Shown: positions 46,754 to 60,539 of the stretch, one piece after another
Layout: every line of letters begins with the position of its first letter
Numbering within the stretch: position 1 is the first letter of the stretch
Assembly: GCA_038087015.1 (NCBI GenBank)
Contig: JASBNA010000003.1
Coordinates: 1,054,001 to 1,118,000, forward strand
Direction of reading: 5' to 3'
DNA from: Cerrena zonata
Taxonomy: Eukaryota > Basidiomycota > Agaricomycetes > Polyporales > Cerrenaceae
DNA: 64,000 bases
Notes under the pieces: generated by a model
The model's database searches: none
What the model was told of the DNA's origin: nothing
What the model saw: only the letters and a program-made list of their open reading frames with translations
Translations under genes and position numbers: made by a program

Positions 46754-48737
46754 ATGCCGCCCAAGAGAGCCGCCGCTTCCAAACGCAAGCTCGAGGAAGA
46801 CTCCGAGTCTGAAGTTGATGCAGCAACTTCAAAATTTGCTTCCGACGCGAGCGACTCGGACGCGCCTTCTACGTCCAAACCAAAAGCCAAGAAAGCTAAA
46901 ACCACTAAAGCTCCCAAGGCAGCTAAACCCAAGCCTGCGAAGGCAGCTAAACCAATCAACGACCAACCCACGAACAAAACACTCCCCGACGAAATCCAAT
47001 TCCCTGCCAAGAATGAAGGGTGTGTGAGGATTGCGACTTGGAATATCTGTGGGTTGGCTGCTGCTCAGAAAAAGGTACGTCGAAGACGAAATCTTTGGAG
47101 TTCCTGGTTGGGACAATTCAATGGGATGTCAATTTTCGGAAGCTGTTTGGGAGCTTTACGGAATTGGACATCTTTTTGTGTCCCTTTACATGTGTGCCTG
47201 TGGGTATATTATGTGTATTGTGAGGTACTGACCACGGGGATAGGGATTTAAACACTATATGGAAGCGGAAGACGCGGATGTTCTCATCCTTACCGAAACA
47301 AAGGTATGTCCGTGGATTGAGATGCTTGATTGCTTATGGGCCGTTCATGCTACGATTCAACTATGCCCGAAAATGCTAGAACAGAACGAAGACTAACTGC
47401 TAACTGCTATTTTGCTATAGGTTAACAATGATCCCGTAGACCCCATGTTGACTAACCGTTATCCCCATCGGTATTGGTCAATATCAGACAAGAAGACTTA
47501 CTGTAAGTTTGGTTGCTTCATATCTCTCGTTCAAGTAACTCCGAGACTCCGTTTGCATACACCTTCCTTGCTTCTAAGTCCTACACAATCAATTTCAGAT
47601 TATCTAGTTCGTCGGAATTAAACATAAAACTAACCTAAACCTATCTCTTCATAGCAGGAACAGCAATCCTATCCAAAATCAAGCCTCTATCCGTTGACTA
47701 CACCCTTCCAGGTCATCCAGACCCTAAATCCATCAAGGGTCGGATAGTCACCTTGGAATTCGAGAGCCTGTATCTCATTGGCACGTATGTCGTCAACGCG
47801 GGCACCGGACTCAAAGTATGTAACCTCTTCCTCCATGACGTTGGTGTTCCCTGGGTTTCCTGGTTCTCTGCTGCGCTGTTGCACTGGATACACATACATT
47901 ATATCTCAGTGGGAAACCCTCAAAGAAATGAAGGTGGAGAACCGCGAGCTAACGGACTACTGCGCCTTCTAGACTCTGGACGCAAAGAACGAATGGAACA
48001 AACACTTTACGACTTACATTCGGGATTTAGACAGGAAGAAACCTGTCATATGGGGTGGTGATCTCAATGTCGCACCAACCGAAATAGGTAAAACCGTTCT
48101 TATACATACTCCTTTCAGTTAAGCTTCACATCGCTGACTTTGTTCGTTTCCTCGATCCTTCTCATCATCTTTAACCTTAATAACCTCAACTCACACCCTG
48201 ACTACCCCACTCCACCGCCTACTCAATCTACTCAAATGATCCATCATATCATCAAAAACGCTTCTAACGCTCACATTTACCGCAATGGACGCGTAACAAA
48301 CAGACCTCGCGAACCCAAAAACCAATTGGAACAAGACCCCAGGGTACACGGAGGCCGAGACTCGTGCGTTTGCAGAGATACTAACGCCTCCGGAGAAGGA
48401 GGGCGCGAAGCCGATGATTGATACGTGGAGGAAGATGCATCCCGAGACGAGGCATTATACGTATTTTTCGTATCGGTTTAATTGTAGAGAGAAGGGGCTA
48501 GGGTGGAGATTGGATACGTGTAAGTTTTTCATCTTTGTTATATGGCATTCGCTCATCTTAATATCTTTGTTTTTGTTGGTCGTTGGGATCCTACTTTGGT
48601 GGAATATGCGTTGACATTTGACAGTTGTGGCCAGCGAGCGGATTGTTGATCGTGTCAAGATGTGTGAGATTAGGAGCGAGATCTATGGAGCTTCCGATCA
48701 CTGTCCTGTAACCTTGGAGATTGAAGGTGACCTCTAA
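46754..48737 (+). CDS. APE1: AP endonuclease, exonuclease III/APE1 family
   Basis: Start [20 protein letters not shown]. About 80 basic Lys/Ala residues come first, then the EEP nuclease fold. Motifs in order: [13 protein letters not shown] (metal Asn), [13 protein letters not shown] (catalytic Glu), [33 protein letters not shown] (Tyr/Asn), [15 protein letters not shown] (Asp, Asn), then [38 protein letters not shown] and the final [14 protein letters not shown] (Asp-His pair). All catalytic residues are present. It cuts DNA 5' to abasic sites in base excision repair. Basidiomycete introns split the nuclease; the segment 48170-48290 is non-coding intron. The Lys-rich head is likely a nuclear signal. 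Confidence 0.9.
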
Positions 48738-50191
48738 GCTATGAAGTTGTAGTGTTGGTTTGGAACTAGTAACCATCTCAATGGGATTATTCTTGACAGA
48801 TCTCTGTTTACTTTATAGTGAGCGCAGATCCGGGTCTCAGAAATACAACTGATCGAACTGTCAACGCTCTTTGAACCGATGCCAGTATTCCACACGTTAC
48901 TGTTGGGTTGTACCGTCAGGTGCTCGGAGTTGTGGACTTTATGGGTTTAACAAGTTCGAATTCGTGTTTCTATTGAATACATGACGCCTAGTGTAGGTCT
49001 AGGAGCGGGGTATGTAGTCCGTGCAATCGTGTTTGATGCTGCGCAGAAGGTGGAACCAGCGATACTTACAAACGTTATCGGGAAGATATACCCTCAAAAG
49101 CGACTGCCAAGCCTGTGTAAATGTCGGGTTTAGGATAAGACATAGCCATTGTGCCTATGAAGGTTTCAAACGACCGTCAGAGTTGCAATGCAGGCAGAAA
49201 ATAACCACATGAAATGTTGGTTCACAGCACGGGCAGCGCTAACCATCTCACGCGATGTGATGCAGTATGGGCGTGATGAGATTTGGGACATGGATGGCGA
49301 AAGACGGAGGTACGTGCGGGTGGGCGAGACGAGGGTACGAACGAAGGAATCGAAGAACGAGTGACCATGTCGGTGACGATGCTTCGAGGTGAATCCTATT
49401 TTATAATGGAGCAGACAAGAGGTTTCATATACAAGTACCGGTCGACCCTCTACGTCATAGTCTCTGTTATTGCAAGACATTGGGGCTGGTGGCTGATGCG
49501 GTTCCGTTAAAAGCTTGGTGTCTCTCACACCTATCAAGGAAGGACTTCTATTAATTCTATCACATGAAGGTTAAAGATATGGGGGGCGCCTGTGTCTACT
49601 ATCCGGATGTAATAATGCGGTAATAGCTAATACGCTCACAAACGCTTTGTGGTGGCGGAAAAAAGAGTAGACAGTCTGGAACGGGACATGGCCGTGTGCT
49701 TTTTTTAAATAGGGAGAGATGTTTTTGCAGAAGTTGGATCGGGACAAACAGAGAGTGATCGGATGGTGGCTGAGCAGGACATCTGGGGCTGATGCTGCGG
49801 AGGAGGGAAGCAGAAAAGGGGTGTGGAGAGGGAGCTGCAACAGAGCGACGGCGACAAGATACGACAATGGAGAGATAGTGCCAGTGCTAGTGCTATGGGC
49901 TGTGGCAGATGCGAACTCGAAGCAGAGAGGGATCAGAAGGAAGACGGGGACGCGCGCTGGGAGGATGATGTTCCCACGGTTGTTGCAATATGATAGGTGC
50001 AGACCGATGATCTGGGTAGACGACCGACGTCTTCACCGCTTTCTCCCTCCTCTCTCTCCTCCATCCCATATCCAGCTGCGGAGCAGTCTGGCAGTCCCCT
50101 CTCTCGCTCTCTTATAGACCATCCTAATCCACCGTCGCACCGGTCTCGCTCACAACACACACACGTACTTTACGTCGACGTCTCTACGTAC
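48738..50191. other. 1.45-kb intergenic region
   Basis: Contains the APE1 3' end and the promoter and pyrimidine-rich leader of the transporter. Short open frames on both strands have no recognisable content. No RNA gene seen. Confidence 0.4.
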
Positions 50192-51969
50192 ATGTCCCAG
50201 CATATGGACCGCCCGCTCGTACTCAACATCTCTGAGGAGCATGAGGATATCCACGAAAAGGAGGAGTTGGGTCTTCTCCCACCTGCAGAGAACGCGGTCC
50301 CGACCATATTCGGCCTGCCTCTCAAATACGTCTCGTAAGTCTTGCTACCTTCGCGTGTCAATGTCCCAGTTCCTAACCTCTTCACTTCATCTCCCCAGGC
50401 TTGTGACTCTGGCAGTCCAAAATGCCACTCTAACGCTCATAATGCACTACTCGCGCGTGTCCTCCGCACCCTCCCAAACATACTCTGCAGCCGCCGCGGT
50501 CCTCCTCACCGAACTGCTCAAGGGCTCCATATCCTTGCTTGTCGCTTTTTCCCGTATAGATTCATACTCCCCTCAATATAACCCTAATTCCCCCGGCTCT
50601 AACTCTCTCTGGAACCCAAGCAACCTGCTTAACCGTTTTAGACGGCTAGGGAAGGAGGTCTTTAGGCCAGATTGCTGGAAGTTGTCTATACCCGCTATTC
50701 TATATGGTGAGTGACTTTGCGGCGCTTCCTTCACTACAGAGCTAAACTGTGCTTTTAGTTATACAAAATAATCTCCAGTTCGTTGCCGTGTCCAACCTTG
50801 AGGCTGCGACATTCCAGGTCAGCTATCAGATGAAGATCCTTACTACAGCAGTCTTCTCGGTTATGCTTCTTCGCAGGAAGCTCAGTCCCACCAAGTGGTT
50901 GGCTCTCCTCTTCCTCGCCATTGGTGTCGGTATTGTGCAAATCCAGAGTGGTGCCTCGAAATCAGACGCGTCTCAACACGAGATGAACGCCTTCAAGGGC
51001 TTCATGGCCGTGGTGGCAGCGTGCTTCACCTCTGGTCTGGCTGGCGTCTACTTTGAAATGGTACTCAAGAATTCACCGGCGGATTTGTGGGTACGAAATG
51101 TGCAACTTTCCCTCTTCTCCCTCCTGCCTGCGCTTGTCCCTATCGTTTTCTCGCACTCTTCATCATCAGGTTCCACGGGATGGTTCAACACGAGTCTGTT
51201 CGAGAATTTCGGCGTTTGGGCCTGGGCTACGGTGCTTATTCAAGTGTTGGGAGGTCTACTTACGGCATTGGTCATCAAATATGCCGATAACATCCTCAAG
51301 GGATTCGCGACTAGTCTTTCCATCGTTATTTCCTTCCTCGCCTCCGTTGCGCTATTCAACTTCCAAATGACGCTTACCTTCATCCTCGGTTCAACAGTCG
51401 TCCTCGTGGCGACTTGGATGTATAACCAACCTGACAACTCCTCCGTTGAAGTCCGCGGGTGCAAGCCATGGAGTTGGAGATGGAAACCCACATTCAACCT
51501 CTCACGTTCTACCTCTGCGGTTGAACTTTCCAGCGGCACTCTTTCACGACGTGCTTCGACTTCATCACTATCGTCCATCTCTTCCTTCCATTCCACACGT
51601 GGTGGTTCGAGCAAATCATACCCATCTTCTCCTATCGAGCGCGATGCTCCCCTTCTAGGCCAGTTCTCGGATAAGAACCTGTCAAAGAAGCCTTTTAGGA
51701 TAGCGTCGTTTGTGCCTTTCAAGGCTAGCAAGGCATTTGCGAACAAAATGTCCCTGTTCCGTTCGGCGTCGTACACATCGGTCCCTACATCTGACCCTTC
51801 ATCCCATGCTGGCGCATATTCATCCTATGCTGCGCAACCGATACCGTCGCTAGCATCATACCCCCCTTCGAGACCTTCGTTATCGTCGTATGTACCCATT
51901 TCTAGACCCTCGAGTGCGCTGTCAGGGTCGGTATCATTACCTGATACCAAGAATGTTGGATCATCATGA
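50192..51969 (+). CDS. Nucleotide-sugar transporter (SLC35A-like)
   Basis: Three exons: 50192-50334, 50399-50706 and 50759-51969. The N-terminus is acidic (ISEEHEDIHEKEELGLLPP). Ten or so membrane segments follow, with family motifs: SLVTLAVQNATLTLIMHYSR, AAAAVLLTELLKGSISLLVA, VIQNNLQFVAVSNLEAATFQ, VSYQMKILTTAVFSVMLLRR, GFMAVVAACFTSGLAGVYFE, then VLGGLLTALVIKYADNILKG and FATSLSIVISFLASV. The VIQNNLQ, QVSYQMKIL and KYADNILKGFA blocks are typical of UDP-galactose / UDP-GlcNAc / CMP-sialic acid carriers in the Golgi. UDP-galactose is the likeliest substrate, but motifs alone do not decide it. A ~150-residue Ser-rich cytosolic tail is longer than in animal members and may be phosphorylated. Confidence 0.88.
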
Positions 51970-53367
51970 CATGACTTTGTTATGTTGCAGTAATGAAGGT
52001 CTAGGACTCTTTTATATATATCTTACATTCGAACTCTTTTTCGTGTTTTGCTTTTTTTCACCAAGATCGAACTTTGGTCATTGGACTGTAATATCATTAT
52101 TCTTCCCCCCCTTCGTCTTTCGTTTGACCTTCACCACGTCGACTACTCGAACTATCCAAATAACAATAACAATAAACCTCCTTCGTAAACTATATTCCCA
52201 ACTAGACCTTCAGACTTTTCAAGTGTTTTTTGTTTGTTTGCAAGGATTTGTTACGCGTTCAACACCCCCTTAGTCTCCTTACGCTTTTATTTGTGTAACA
52301 GCTTCGGTTGTATTGGTCTTTGAGCTCCACTTCCTTACTCCGCACGCGCAGTCACGCTTGACAGTTTATATCTATTCACGAATGTTACGGAATCGCATAA
52401 AATACCGAATATTTCCTCTCTCTCTCCCTCTCTTTCTCTCGCTGCATAGCCGTTCTCCTGACAGTCCGATCACAAGTGGCCTCCGACCTCACGGAATGAA
52501 TGGTGTAACCGAAGTCACAGTCTCGACTTTAAGGTTAATTCGGTGTTTGCGGCAAAAATACAGCGGCCAGGGAACGTCAGTGGTAAGCAGGAGGGGAAGG
52601 TGTAGATACCTCGGGGGTAAGCGAGCGTTCCAATTGCCGTAGAAAACCGTTTTTGCCGTTCACAACCGTAGATCGACAGGGGAGGGTGACCCACCTCTCA
52701 GGGTCAATGGGAAGGGGGTGGATAGATAGCAGGCTGTTGGCGGACGTGCTGGTATGGTTAGGCTATAGCCCGGAAGAATCGGCTTTTGAATGAGATCTTG
52801 AACGACAGACGTCATACAAGCTCATACAAGGTTCAATATTCAATACCCTGACCGCGACCGTCTCGCCCAGACATTTTCATTCTTTCCACTTCCGGCCCAT
52901 GTTTGATATTCGGCCAGTGATATGAATGTCTAATACCTTATGAATCCTGCCAGGGTAGACGGCCGCTGAGTAAGTTTAGTTCACGGCGTCCCTTGGACAC
53001 CCCTTCCCCCCCAGTTCTCCGACTCGTCTCTCGTTCGAATTTCCAGTCCGGCTGGCGGTGCTGCATTTAGATGGCCGCCTTTGTTTCGTGTGTGGGTTGC
53101 CTTTGCCCTTCCAAATCCATCTCATACCCTCTCATACCCTTCAAATAGCTTGCATAAGCAGTCATATACCTTCACATGCATTGCGCGGACATACTTATAT
53201 GCATGCTTTGAATCTTAACCTCGGCTTGTGATTTGAGCTACTTTTAACTCTACTCCTCACCGTCTCATCCAGGAACAGCTACTCTTTCCAACTATCCCGT
53301 CTCGGAGTACTGCTGACCACACCTACACACCTCGTTATCAGACACATTAACCTCAGACTAACCAACC
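51970..53367. other. 1.4-kb intergenic region
   Basis: 3' UTR of the transporter, then the promoter of the MBL gene. Tandem CTCATACC repeats near 53125-53140. No coding exon or RNA gene seen. Confidence 0.4.
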
Positions 53368-54394
53368 ATGGCCGAACCCATGGATCCTACCCTAACATGC
53401 CCCCCACTCCCTCCACCATCCCCCAACCAACCGTACGTCGAAGTATCCACTCTCCTAGGAGGTCTCTTCCGCCTCCCAATGGAAATCTTCGTCGCCGACT
53501 CGAATCCGGAGGACATAGTCCCGAACTCCCCTGCATTCGGGTTCTTCCTACGTCATTCGGTCACCAAAGACCAAATCATCTTCGACTTGGGAATCCGGAA
53601 AGACTTGGAGAGTTATCCCCCGGCGACACAGAGACGGATAGACAAGTTGTTTAGTCCGACGAGGGTGCCGCAGAGTGTGGATGAGATTCTGAGCAAGGGA
53701 GGGGTGAAACCGGAAGATGTGAAGACGGTGATGTTTAGTCATTTGCATTGGGATCAGTATGTCCTCCTCTCCTCTTGTTTTTGATAATGATAAAGTGTAA
53801 ATTTTGAGCTAATACGAGGTCTGGTATATATGCAGCGTAGGAGACATTAAACCATTCACAAACGCTACTTTCGTACTCGGAGGTCAAAGCGAACCCATCC
53901 TTAAACAAGGATACCCACACAACCTTGAATCCGTCATCGACGCACGGAGTGTCCCTCTTGACCGTACCAGATTCCTCGAATGCGACCTCTTCACCGAATC
54001 CATCGGTCCGTTCCCTTACGCATACGACTACTACGGAGATGGTAGTCTTTATGTCGTTGATGCCCCAGGCCACATACTAGGTCATATAAACCTCCTCGTA
54101 CGGACGAACAGTACAGGGTCATGGATATATCTTGCTGGAGATACATGTCATGACCTCCGGGTGATTTTGGGCGAACGGGAGTTTGCAGTCACTCATGAAG
54201 CTGATGGGACTGTTATTTGCGCGCATGCGAATCCGGCGATGGCGAAGAGACATATAGCCCGAGTGCAAGAGTTGTATTCGAATCGATCTGTGGAAGTTAT
54301 ACTGGCGCATGATTGGAGGTGGTATGAAGCTGCGAAGGGAATTCGCAATGTGTTTTTCCCTGGGATCATAACTCCGAGGGAGTCGGATGTATAG
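53368..54394 (+). CDS. Metallo-beta-lactamase-fold hydrolase
   Basis: Two exons (53368-53756 and 53836-54394) give 315 residues. Exon 1 ends in the metal motif. The codon for its last His is split by the intron (CA|C), restoring SHLHWDHVGD, the HxHxDH zinc motif. Further ligands fit: DAPGHILGHINLLV (His), LYLAGDTCHD-like IYLAGDTCHDLRVI (bridging Asp), and AHDWRWYE (last His). The substrate-binding side (PYVEVSTLLGGLFRLPMEIF) resembles fungal lactonase-like MBL proteins. It likely opens lactones or esters; the natural substrate cannot be read from sequence. No signal peptide, so probably cytosolic. Convergent with NNT. Confidence 0.82.
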
Positions 54395-54617
54395 TTCTCA
54401 TTTCCTCCTTTGTGTTCACGTGTATAATAGGCAGTCAAAAATGATTTCAGGTTGTAGATAGTTTCTATATATACATCACATATGTACAGCAGCCACCAGC
54501 AAAGGGTCCGGCATTTTTAATATACAAGCAAACACCGCTCCAGTTAATACTTAGATCATGCGGTAATACAGTACAGAAAACATGGGAATGGTACAAACAA
54601 AAACGAGTGATAAAAGA

Positions 54618-57600
54618 TCACTGACGGCTCTCAAGGCCGGTCTTGATAGCTACAAGGAACATGATCAAGAGAGTTCCTCTAAAAGATACCAGGTGAATCA
54701 GACGAACCTTCGCAAGTATCCTTGGCATCTCCGAACAACATCTTCGTTCCAGGCATGTAGAACATGGGGTTAGGCACATCGGCTTGAACATCCACTCAGC
54801 ATCCCATTCCTTCTATAACAGAACTCGAAAAAGAAAACATACCGTAACCACTTGACATCCCTCGCTTCATCACAATCACTTGCTTACTCTTCCATGCATG
54901 AAGGACTGGCATTCCCGCAATAGCCGAGCCTGGTTCAAGAGCGATAGGGTTCACCGTATCGTTCGCTCCGATGACGAGAGTGACATCAGTATCGCTGAAG
55001 TCATCGTTGATTTCATCCATCTCGAGCACGACTGTGTTGGATAGCAAAACCCCGTGATGAGATCACTGGAGGACGAACTAAAGAGTGTCTCATGACTTAC
55101 TATCGTATGGAACAGATGCTTCTGCGAGAAGCACGTTACACTGGCCCGGCATTCTGTTTTATAGATGTTAACGTCAACACGGAGATTCTAGGAGCGAAGA
55201 AGACCAGAAGACGAGGAGTGAGAGAGTCGTGACAACTTACCTTCCAGCAACAGGATGAATAGCAAATCGGACGTTGATACCTTTCGCCCTTAGGGCACGC
55301 ACAATGTCCGAAATGGCATATTGGGCCTTGGCAACGGCCATGCCGTATCCTACCACGAGAATGACGTTTTCTGCATTGTTCAGTGCATCTACTGTCTCGT
55401 CGACTGAGGTCTTGGTGATTTGACCTTCGATCTTGTAGTCGGATTGAACGGTTGTACCGATACCGCCGAAGAGAACGTTGGTCAGTGTTCTGTTCATGGC
55501 CACACACTAAATGGATCATTTGAGTATGAAATTCGAATGTTGAGTGAAAAAGTGACATTACCATGATGTATGACAGGATAGAACCACTGACACCGATCAG
55601 TGCGCCAATAGATGTCAACAGTGAATTGTCAAGCATGAAGCCTTCTGCTACCAAGGCGAAACCAGAATATGCGTTTAGCACGGTAATGACAACAGCTGAC
55701 GACGTTATTGAGTGAGCACGCAGTCAAAGCAACAATCGAACTAAATGAGTGAGCTCACGCATGTCAGCACCACCGATAGCCGCGGTTGTCGTGAAACCCT
55801 TGATGAAACTGAGTACGGCATTTGCTCCTAAATAAGCAGCTGCTACGAGAGGTACTGTCGGAGCTGCTGTAATGAAGGCACCCATAGTCAATATGTTTGC
55901 GCCCAGCAGCGAGGAGTTAATGAAGTGACGTCCGGGTAACGTTAATGGTCTTGAGGACATGCGACCCGCGAGTTTCATGAATGCGACAATAGAACCGGTA
56001 AATGTTACACCACCTAAATTTTTTCTCAGTACCCTAGAAAAGTATGCTTTACAGAAACGAATACACGTACCAATGAGGACACCTAGGTATGCGGAGACGA
56101 GGTGCAAAGTGGATACATGGTCCAGGTCGCTCATAACACTAGCAATACTAGTGAGAACAGCAGCAAGACCAACGACGGAGTGCAATGCTGCGACCATTTG
56201 AGGTAACTCGATTGCGGTGATACGTCGTCCAAGGATGGTACCAATGAGACCACCAATGGCAGCCACACCAGCGAATTGTGCCAAAGTCTCTTGGGAGAAT
56301 CCAACTGCGGCGAGAGATGCGAGAATACCTGAGACAACACCTAGAATACCTAGAATGTTTCCTTGCCTGGCTGTTGCTTGCGAGGCAAGGCCAGAGAGGG
56401 ATCCGATACATAATAGACTACTAGTGAGGTAGCCAGCTTGGACTAATCCTGACATTCCGGTGGTTGCAGCTGCGAGGAACCCTCCAGTGAATACGACGGC
56501 GGGAACACCGTACAACCAAGCATATTCGGGAGGATCAGTGGGTCCTATAAGAACCATAAGACACTGGAATATATTTCAGACGGCAAGAAACTCACTCTTG
56601 AACATATCCAACATACGTTTAGTGATGACGAATCCACCACTAACGTTAACACTAGCCAGAAGCACAGAAACAGCACCAAGAACTTGTGGAATCGTCTGCG
56701 GGAGATACCCTCCACCCATCACGAACAGACCACCAATACCGACCATACCAGAGATTGCATTAGTGACAGACATGAGAGGAGAGTGCAATGCGGGAGCAAC
56801 ACCCCAGACAACACGATACCCAATCATACTAGCCAGACCGAAAGTGAAGAATTGGCTCATGAAGGCGGGACCAGCAAGTTTACCCAACGCGACTGCAGAA
56901 CCCATACCCGCGGTGAGAGTAGCGACTTCTCGGGTTGCCTTTTGCCATGGAGTGATTGCGAGGGTTTCACTTTCCTTGGGAGTTGCAGGGGGAGCAACAA
57001 CTGGTGGAGGAACAGGGCGAGGGGCGGGTGGGAGTACTTGGCCGTTGTGCACTACGATAGATCCACGAACAACTTCATCCTCAAGGTTGACACCAAATCT
57101 GTCTTTGCCATCTCCGATTGAGAGAAGGAACTTGGTGATGTTGTTCGAGTAGAGAGTAGATGACTGGGTTGGTAGTCGAGACGGTAAGTCAGTGTAACCT
57201 GTCAATAGGTTTAGACATCTGTACAGAAAGTATCGGGGAGAAAAAAACATACCAATAATTGTAACACCATCATGGACATATAGCTCTCCGGGTTTGGTCG
57301 CTTCGCAGTTACCACCAGTTTCGGCAGCCAAATCCACAATGACCGAACCTTGTTTCATGGCAGCGACCATCTGGAAGAAGGTTAGCTTTCAAGACGTTAT
57401 TGGAAATCCTTTAGGTCTTCCTACCTCTTTTTTGATTAGCTTGGGAGCGGGTCTACCGGGAATAAGTGCCTAAAAGGATGTTTGTGAAATGAAATACTAC
57501 AAATTCTGAACAAAATACCGTTGTGATTATGATGTCGACATCCTCAGCTTGTTCCATGAAGAGCTTCATCTCTGCTTCGATGAATTCCTTTGACATTTCC

Positions 57601-58727
57601 TTTGCGTAACCACCTGCTCCGTCACCGGATTCTTGTACAGTGACTTCTAAGAACTCGGCTCCGAGAGATTGTACTTGTTCTCGAGCAGCCGAACGGGTAT
57701 CGAATCCACGAACAATAGCTCCCATACGTCTAGCCTGCGATTAGAGTGAGTAGTCTGACACAGTATGCATAAAGCAGTTGCATACAGTAGCAATAGCACT
57801 TAAACCAGCAACTCCAGCACCGATAACTAGAACCTTACACGGGGGTATTTTACTACAAATAATCATTCAGTGAGTTTCGTGAACTCACGCGACATAGAGA
57901 GAACGTTACCCTGCAGCAGTTACTTGACCAGTGAGGAAACGACCGAAATGATTAGAAGCCTCGAGAACGGCTTTGTACCCAGCAATATTAGCCATAGAGC
58001 TATATATCGTTATAAGAATCGATGAAAAATGTGTCTCATGAGAACTACGTACCTCAACGCGTCGAAAACCTGTGCACGAGATATACGAGGTATCATTTCC
58101 ATTGCGAAAGCAGTGGCTTGTTTCTGAGCCAAGGCATCCACGATGTCTTTGTTTTGGTTGGGATATAGAAACGAAATCAAGGTGCTTCCATTCTTGATCT
58201 GTTCGAGTTCTTGACCTTGTATAGGTGGTCTAACTTTGAGGAGAATGTCAGAGGAAGCAAACAATTCGGTTCGGTCGACGAGGATAGCTCCAGCTGTCCT
58301 GTACTGCTCATCGAGGAATTGAGCATGCAGACCCGCTGACTTCTCAACTAGGATTCTAGAGAAGCCCTTCTTCAGCAGAAGCGCGGTATTTTGAGGAGTA
58401 AGTGCAACTCGACGTTCGTTCGGAAAGACTTCAAGTGGTACTCCAACTGTGAGTGAAGAATACGGGACGCCTACAGGAACATTGTCGTAAACATCAACTT
58501 GAACATAACGGACTGCAACGATGAGGTAATAGAACATACCAGTGACCTCCTGCTTCACAGGATCCTTTTCAAGTTGTTCATTCCGACGTACGCTTGAAAC
58601 ATGGTACTTGCGAGTTGAAAGTGTGACTTGAGGTGATCGTTGTTAGCAACGCCTGATAAACATCAGTAGAGGATGCACCTACGATGCCTAATTTGGCTGG
58701 TCCAATGAGATTTGAGAATGGAGCCAT
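54618..58727 (-). CDS. NNT: Mitochondrial NAD(P) transhydrogenase, fused alpha-beta
   Basis: Long multi-exon gene. Start [15 protein letters not shown] at 58727 joins (donor GTAG|GTGCAT) to [17 protein letters not shown], a mitochondrial presequence. Domain [39 protein letters not shown], then the NAD fold [20 protein letters not shown] and [20 protein letters not shown]. Domain II: many membrane segments (e.g. [40 protein letters not shown]). Domain [43 protein letters not shown] and [20 protein letters not shown] for NADPH. The C-terminus needs a last intron of 61 nt, then [10 protein letters not shown]. Order alpha then beta in one chain matches the animal enzyme. It uses the proton gradient of the inner membrane to make NADPH from NADH. 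Confidence 0.92.
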
Positions 58728-59297
58728 TTGAATGCCTGGCCGAGGCGAAGACGTTCAGGCTGAGCACCATCGTTTCGCCCGACGACCGTGACGGTCAGAA
58801 GAAAGTTGTAGTTGTTGCTGGCAGATGCGTTGTCGAATTCAACCTGAGGTGCTTCTGCGCCCACGTTCACATGAGCAGGAGATGGACAGTTCGAAGAAGA
58901 GATGCATGTGCATGTATCTGGTACCGATCAGCTCTGCCCTCGCGTAACAAGGCCCTGACTAGTCCTGACTGGGATTCTAGACAATCATTATTCCGGCAAA
59001 TTCTTCCGTTGCTGCTTCCCCGCACTCTCTCACACTTCCCCGCGTTTTTCAGGAACAGACATATAGATCTATAGCTACTTCATAGGCATTCAACCCGTCC
59101 GTTTTTCATGTCGTTTCATATCAAGAATATACATATTGTTACAGATAGGGATACAAGATCTTCGTATATATTGAATCGACTGCATTGAAATGAAATGTGC
59201 TTTGGAAATAGATGAGCAAATAATGGTTACATACCTATCAATGTTGTCAGTAATCGGCTGTGATAAATCAGAAAGCTGGTTACTCACGTGTCGTAAT
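58728..59297. other. NNT promoter / DapA 3' region
   Basis: 570 nt between two same-strand genes. No coding exon or RNA gene seen. Confidence 0.4.
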
Positions 59298-60539
59298 TCA
59301 GTTGGACTTGCCACTAAATTCACGCTCCAATTTCACAAGGGCTTGTGTGTGAGGATGCTCCCATAAAGCAACCGCAGCTTGCGGGTCGATGGGAGGTAAG
59401 GGCTTGCGAGGATGTCCACCATAACCATAGAGACGTTCAAGCAGGGCTTTGGTTCCCGCAATGGAAGCTTTCGCGATAGTATGATCCGCGTCCGCAACAA
59501 TACCCTGAAGTCGTTGTGCTTCGGGAAGGAGAGATGGATCACTTAGACTAGCCACAGCAAGCTCAAAAACTTTGGCGACGGTATACTAATTATTCCAATG
59601 GTTAGTGATTTCTCGTAGACACGTCGAGAAACTCAAAACTCACAGGTGCAACGTTAGCTAGTCCGGTAATAGCACCATGTGCATTGGCATATGTTGAAGG
59701 GACTAAGAAATCCGCGTAGCCACCGAGAACAAGGAATGGCTCTGTGGATCCCTTTCTGGGATGCGAAGAAATGTACGACGGCTGACTGACAGTCGCACAA
59801 ATACGCGTCAACTTTCCAACATTCCCGCATCTACGTTCAAGGTTAGAATATCATCGTGATTACGTTTTCCGACTCGACTCACGTAAGTTTCGTTCCGACG
59901 AGGTTAGGATATTCTGTAGCTAACTCCGTAATTAGCTCTGAGTCCAAATCGATTCCACCCGACGATCCCGGGACTGTAACAATCATGAGACAAATCAAAT
60001 CAAGGGAATTGGAAAGCATACAATTGTATATCAATACTGGAATCGGACTTGCTTCAGCAACGTCAGCCCAAAATTGCTTGAGTGCTTTCTTATTGCCAGC
60101 TAGTACTCCAGCAAAGTAACCGCTTGCAATGACAATGACAGCATCTGCGCCGTCTAGAGCAGCTTGTTTCGATAGCTCGATGGTCTCGCGAGTGCTTCCA
60201 ACACCGGTTCCAGCAATGATAGGTACATGTGTGAGACCTTCCGCATCTAACGCTTTACGCGCTGTGGTGATCAGAATTGTCCTCTCGACATGAGTGAGAT
60301 GGTGGGCTTCTCCTAAAGACCCGGTTAAAAGAGGACCGACGCCTGCCTTGGCGACACGGAGAACATGCGATTGGAACGGTTCCAAATCTGATCCAGATAT
60401 AGATTGACAAGTAAGTGTGAGCGCATTTGGAAAGTACGATGGTGCACATACCTAAATCCTCAGTATCCGGTTGGAAGAACGTTGGAATGGGCGCATAGAT
60501 CCCTGGCTTGAGAACGCGTGAGTGTCCATTAGCTGCCAT
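59298..60539 (-). CDS. DapA-family (dihydrodipicolinate synthase-like) aldolase
   Basis: Start MAANGHSRVLKPGIYAPIPT at 60539; five exons. TIM-barrel aldolase of the class I (Lys Schiff base) type. Motifs: GVGPLLTGSLGEAHHLTHVE (the GxxGE phosphate/carboxylate loop), HVPIIAGTGVGSTRETIELS, GADAVIVIASGYFAGVL, SPIPVLIYN (the conserved Tyr) and NLVGTKLTCGNVGKL (Schiff-base Lys). C-terminal helices: NAHGAITGLANVAP and the last exon from YTVAKVFELAVASLSDPSLL. Fungal members include 2-keto-3-deoxy-L-sugar aldolases (LRA4-like) and 4-hydroxy-2-oxoglutarate aldolases. Which substrate is used here is not clear. The ATG is fine without a presequence, but see the ORF at 60602-60889. Confidence 0.85.

Noticed and set aside
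53120..53145. Tandem CTCATACC as a functional satellite
   Set aside because: Only two or three short copies; no array.
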